A DNA stretch of 64,000 bases from positions 992,001-1,056,000 of the forward strand of contig NZ_CAJGZV010000001.1 in the NCBI RefSeq assembly GCF_904846065.1, given 5' to 3'. The DNA is from Psychrobacter immobilis. GTDB lineage: Bacteria; Pseudomonadota; Gammaproteobacteria; Pseudomonadales; Moraxellaceae. Below the pieces are notes generated by a model. That model was not told the DNA's origin. It worked only from the letters and a program-made list of their open reading frames with translations, and did no database searches. Shown piece after piece: positions 63,417-64,000 of this stretch (positions are counted from its first letter, which is position 1; every line of letters starts with the position of its first letter). A program made the position numbers and the translations under genes.

Positions 63417-64000
63417 ATGGATCTCTCACTATTATATTACAGCATACAGTGGTTAGCAGGGTTCATCGCATTTGTGACGATTTGGGGCTGGATACCACTG
63501 GATAATTGGTGGGTGCGCGGTGTTGAATTTCCGCGTATTCAGATCATGGTGTTGGGTGTCATCGCTTGGATTGGTATGCTGATTTTTTGGTCAGAGTGGC
63601 AGCTGGGACAGTGGCTGTTATTTACCGTCTTAAGCATTACATTAGCCTTTCAGCTTAGGATGGTATTGCCTTATACCAAGCTATGGAAAAAAGAAGTTCA
63701 AAAGGCAAAAGACAAGCCAGAAGGGCAGGTGCATCAACTAAAAATAATGGTATCAAACGTACTAACGCCCAATGATGACACCCAAAAATTGGTGGATTTG
63801 GTGAAGCAAAGACAGCCTGATATTTTAATTGCGCTAGAGAGTGATGAAAAATGGGAAAAAGCGCTGCATCAAATCGAGGCTGATTATCCTTACACCGTAA
63901 AAGTGCCACTAGACAATCTGTATGGGATGCATCTTTATTCTAAGCTTGAGTTGATTGATCCTGAAGTTAAATACTTGATGATTGATGACATACCTTCTAT
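63417..64000 (+). CDS. Membrane-anchored endonuclease/exonuclease/phosphatase family protein (5' part)
   Basis: The frame starts at an ATG at 63417 and runs off the right edge after 194 codons. The first about 85 residues hold two to three membrane spans. The EEP domain then begins with LKIMVSNVLTPN, followed by VDLVKQRQPDILIALES, where the Glu matches the conserved metal-binding residue. The rest, including the catalytic His and Asp, lies outside the window. Membrane-anchored EEP proteins of this layout are common in proteobacteria, with undefined substrates. Confidence 0.8.
   Translation, partial: MDLSLLYYSIQWLAGFIAFVTIWGWIPLDNWWVRGVEFPRIQIMVLGVIAWIGMLIFWSEWQLGQWLLFTVLSITLAFQLRMVLPYTKLWKKEVQKAKDKPEGQVHQLKIMVSNVLTPNDDTQKLVDLVKQRQPDILIALESDEKWEKALHQIEADYPYTVKVPLDNLYGMHLYSKLELIDPEVKYLMIDDIPS

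Noticed and set aside
63655..63909. 84-codon minus-strand frame near the right edge
   Set aside because: Opposite to the EEP-family gene, whose frame has clear family motifs.

Overview
The window looks like a chromosomal segment of a Moraxellaceae gammaproteobacterium, most likely Psychrobacter. This is inferred from the protein sequences, the moderate-to-low GC content, AT-rich intergenic regions, and the order pyrH-frr-uppS-cdsA-dxr-rseP-bamA-lpxD-fabZ-lpxA. It is mostly housekeeping DNA. I see no prophage, insertion sequence, CRISPR array or rRNA operon. Three tRNA genes are present: Asp-GTC, Val-TAC and Leu-TAG.

Left part (1-14 kb): GTPase der; a membrane sensor kinase with a degenerate receiver-like tail; a PBP5/6-type carboxypeptidase; surE, a NlpD-like murein activator and an MltB-like lytic transglycosylase; a lone ModB-like permease; a D-cysteine desulfhydrase; and a Tsx/OmpK-type outer membrane channel. 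A tRNA-Val/tRNA-Asp transcription unit follows, with a near-consensus promoter and a terminator.

Middle (14.8-38.8 kb): cardiolipin synthase, a tail-anchored Sel1-repeat protein, Kdo transferase waaA overlapping rsmE, a complete ferric iron ABC importer (fbpABC-type) with a possible Fur site, tRNA methyltransferase cmoM, a lipoprotein alpha/beta hydrolase, a small secreted cysteine-rich protein, gyrA, a tandem pair of RarD-like transporters duplicated together with the terminator before each copy, a glutathione transferase, ribonuclease Z, a DUF815-type ATPase, and a Hanks-type kinase with a degenerate nucleotide loop.

Right part (38.9-64 kb): an operon of three small lipoproteins (one BamE-like, two paralogous and unrecognised), tRNA-Leu, ntrBC, rimO, and the envelope cluster (UMP kinase, ribosome recycling, undecaprenyl-PP synthesis, CDP-diglyceride synthesis, MEP isoprenoid pathway, RseP, BamA, lipid A acylation). 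These are followed by an NSS-family transporter, tgt, a SOUL protein, asd, and the start of a membrane-anchored EEP-family protein cut by the window edge. Envelope biogenesis dominates: lipid A/Kdo, peptidoglycan remodelling, phospholipid and outer membrane assembly.

The least explained loci are the three-lipoprotein operon, the kinase with the pseudo-receiver tail, the degenerate Hanks-type kinase beside the DUF815 ATPase, and the duplicated RarD genes. I did not find an unambiguous new multi-gene system; the lipoprotein trio is the best candidate.
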